Assembly (NCBI RefSeq): GCF_004770145.1
Contig: NZ_RQFW01000019.1
Coordinates: forward strand, 372,001-436,000
Length of the DNA: 64,000 nt
DNA from: Leptospira bourretii
GTDB lineage: Bacteria > Spirochaetota > Leptospiria > Leptospirales > Leptospiraceae
Direction of reading: 5' to 3'
Position 1 is the stretch's first letter. Each line of letters opens with the position of its first letter. Of this stretch, positions 62,432-64,000 are shown piece by piece. A program made the position numbers and the translations under genes. The notes under the pieces are model-generated. The model had not been told where the DNA came from, made no database searches, and saw only the letters and a list, made by a program, of their open reading frames with translations.

Positions 62432-62457
62432 TACCTACATAGAAACACTTGTAGGTA
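62432..62457 (-). promoter_or_regulatory. Hairpin in the rpsF leader
   Basis: On the minus-strand transcript TACCTACA and TGTAGGTA form a perfect 8-bp stem with a 10-base loop, ending 16 bases before the rpsF start codon and about 7 bases before its ribosome site. Its position would suit translational control of the S6 operon. The CCG-containing bulge of known S6:S18 leader motifs is not evident. Confidence 0.4.
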
Positions 62458-62567
62458 GAAGAATTTGTTAGTTTCCACTAGGGTTTTGCCAATGGGGCCT
62501 TGGGTCAATGGAATTTCTTCTTGGAGTTCCCAAACCCTTCCATTTCCATGTAATTTCTAACATTTTT

Positions 62568-63290
62568 ATGGGTGAAAAATCAAATTTTCCAGAAGTTTGG
62601 GGCCTCGGTCTTGGCCTATTTTTAGCACTTTATGCTGGTTTTCTAAACCACATCACTCCCAAAGAACCGGCTCTCGACAACCACTCCGGATTTGAATCCA
62701 CCCTCCTCGGCCTTGAAATGGCAGAAACCCCTAAACAAGTCCAAGACCTAATCGGAATCCCTGACACCATTGATTTTTTCCATTTATCTGCGGAATATAG
62801 AAAGGTTCACTATTTTGACTTTGGATTTATCTTTTGTTATTTGGCATTTTTAACATATACCGGGCATTATGCGGGAAGAAAGGTAAGACCCATATTTTTA
62901 AAAATCTTTATGGGAATGGTTTTACTCCTTGTGATTGCGGGTTTTGCGGATCTAATCGAAAACATTTTAATCTTAAATGTTCTGGATGCAAAATCAGCGG
63001 AAGAGATGGCACCTTCTCTTGAATATTTAAAACCTACATCCCAACTCAAATGGTTTTGTTTATTCGGTTATGTGGCAATAGTTTCCGTTTACTTTTGGTT
63101 ATACGAAAAAAGTTGGATTTTACGAACGGCATCCGTTCTTTTTTTTACAGGATTTTTTTTGCAGTTGTTTTCGATTTACAAAACCAATTTGTTAGAACTT
63201 AGTTTTCCATTTTTTGCACTAGGGCTTACTTGCAGTTGGTTCCACTACGGTTTTAGTTTGGCCTTTAGTTCCTTATCCAAAAAAACATAA
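62568..63290 (+). CDS. Hypothetical multi-pass membrane protein
   Basis: A 240-residue membrane protein with about five to six hydrophobic segments (GLGLGLFLALYAGFLNHI; DFGFIFCYLAFLTY; IFMGMVLLLVIAGFADLIE; FCLFGYVAIVSVYFWLY; the last near the C-terminus). No family is recognised. ATG 62568 is chosen; ATG 62508 would add 20 residues. Its end overlaps the convergent CapA-like gene by 46 bases. Confidence 0.75.
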   Translation: MGEKSNFPEVWGLGLGLFLALYAGFLNHITPKEPALDNHSGFESTLLGLEMAETPKQVQDLIGIPDTIDFFHLSAEYRKVHYFDFGFIFCYLAFLTYTGHYAGRKVRPIFLKIFMGMVLLLVIAGFADLIENILILNVLDAKSAEEMAPSLEYLKPTSQLKWFCLFGYVAIVSVYFWLYEKSWILRTASVLFFTGFFLQLFSIYKTNLLELSFPFFALGLTCSWFHYGFSLAFSSLSKKT

Positions 63291-64000
63291 CCCCTACCCC
63301 CAGAAATCACAAGATCGGTTCCGAGTTGTTTACAGAGGATCGCATATTCTTTTAAAAAACTTTCTGCCTCTTTTGGACCTAAAGGAAAAAAATAATGATC
63401 TCCCGGAAGCGATTGGTGTTTTCCAAAAACAGGAACCACTTCCACAAACAAAAGTTTATCGCCATCAAAATGCAAAACCACAGAGATATTGTGTTTTAAA
63501 TATTGGTTTTTAGATCCAAAAAAAAAGTTACCGAGGGAATAAATTACCACACCTTTTGGAAATACTTCAATCCCTTGTGGGACATGAGGATGGTGTCCAA
63601 TGATCACCTGATAACCAGCACCTACCAAATATTTAGCGGCGTTCCGTTCCGTATCCATTGGAAGAGGGTTATATTCCACACCCCAATGAACCGAGAGAAT
63701 GTTTACTTGGTTTGGTTTTGTTTTTTTAACCAAACGTTCCGCCACTCCCACTCGAAAGTATGCTGCCCCCGGAGATTTGGTTCCCGAAAACAACCGAGTT
63801 TCACCAGTATCAGAAAAAGAAAAAATCCGATACTCGGTATTTTGTTTGGAAACCGTAATGGGAACCAAAGCCTCATCGGTATTTTTGCCTGCCCCTGTAT
63901 GACGAATTCCAAATTCATCTAACAACTCTAAGGTATCATAAAGTCCGTTTTCTCCGAAGTCCATGGTATGGTTATTTCCAAGAAAAACCCCATCGATCCC
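63245..64000 (-). CDS. CapA-family (PGA_cap) metallophosphatase-like protein, N-terminus outside window
   Basis: The visible C-terminal ~250 residues, read from the window edge, begin IDGVFLGNNHTMDFGENGL, where G-N-N-H-T is the conserved metal-binding signature. ILSVHWGVEYNPLP and VIIGHHPHVPQGIEVFPKG follow, all diagnostic of the poly-gamma-glutamate-synthesis CapA family of calcineurin-like phosphatases. ATG 63964 is internal. Role may be in envelope polymer metabolism; actual polymer unknown. Confidence 0.92.
   Translation of the reverse strand, partial: GIDGVFLGNNHTMDFGENGLYDTLELLDEFGIRHTGAGKNTDEALVPITVSKQNTEYRIFSFSDTGETRLFSGTKSPGAAYFRVGVAERLVKKTKPNQVNILSVHWGVEYNPLPMDTERNAAKYLVGAGYQVIIGHHPHVPQGIEVFPKGVVIYSLGNFFFGSKNQYLKHNISVVLHFDGDKLLFVEVVPVFGKHQSLPGDHYFFPLGPKEAESFLKEYAILCKQLGTDLVISGGRGYVFLDKELKAKLKP

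Noticed and set aside
62432..62457. Known S6:S18 autoregulatory leader
   Set aside because: Position fits but the CCG bulge of the described motif is missing, so only a generic hairpin is reported.

Overview
The window reads as chromosomal DNA of a spirochaete of the genus Leptospira. The evidence is a moderate-to-low GC content, frequent TTG and GTG starts, many spirochaete-style lipoproteins with loose lipoboxes, several PAS histidine kinases, an OmpL47-type repeat protein, LpxI rather than LpxH in lipid A synthesis, and Leptospira-like gene neighbourhoods. The species cannot be fixed from sequence alone; a saprophytic-type Leptospira is a reasonable guess. No rRNA, tRNA, insertion sequence, prophage or CRISPR array was seen, and no gene is clearly broken. 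Two genes are cut by the window edges: a histidine kinase at the left and a CapA-like protein at the right.

Layout. 1-3443 (minus): four-PAS histidine kinase preceded by a short-chain dehydrogenase. 3580-11487 (plus): a membrane SpoIIE/PP2C phosphatase with C-terminal TPR-like helices, three predicted lipoproteins (DUF1566, HExxHxxGxxH zincin, seven-repeat beta-propeller) and a second PAS kinase. 11651-13723: sucCD. 13782-19098 (plus): TolC-like protein, SH3-like protein, FmdB zinc ribbon, then lpxI and lpxB. 19072-24987 (minus): small lipoprotein, AsmA-like protein, TPR lipoprotein, UvrD/PcrA helicase and a GST-like protein. 25108-29119 (plus): Nudix hydrolase, LysM-FecR protein, OmpL47-type protein, MFS transporter and a small conserved-looking protein. 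29120-36869 (minus): uvrC followed by a tight three-gene set (lamin-tail-like lipoprotein, predicted outer-membrane barrel, phospholipase D-like lipoprotein). 36929-42310 (plus): five genes that each overlap the next: chemoreceptor, signal-peptidase homologue, DUF2157, DUF4401 and GDYXXLXY protein. 42602-48695 (plus): gap-pgk-tpiA-secG, a secreted protein, and a kinase/regulator pair. 48758-62415 (minus): one almost gapless run, rpsF-ssb-rpsR-rplI-dnaB-aspS-phoH-pgpH-ybeY-recO-small membrane protein-argS-cinA-propeller protein. 62568-64000: a membrane protein facing the CapA-like gene.

How the genes work together. The core content covers the TCA step at succinyl-CoA, lower glycolysis, lipid A synthesis, replication, translation and repair. 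Around it lies a large signalling and envelope component. The most unusual points are: a signal peptidase I homologue that has lost both catalytic residues and sits inside an overlapping chemoreceptor/DUF operon; an arginyl-tRNA synthetase whose HIGH motif reads NIVS; a shared C-x23-C-G N-terminal module on two otherwise unrelated lipoproteins; a metzincin-like lipoprotein; the LTD-barrel-PLD cassette behind uvrC; a receiver domain fused to a GHKL ATPase; and a structured leader with a 12-bp perfect palindrome ahead of gap.
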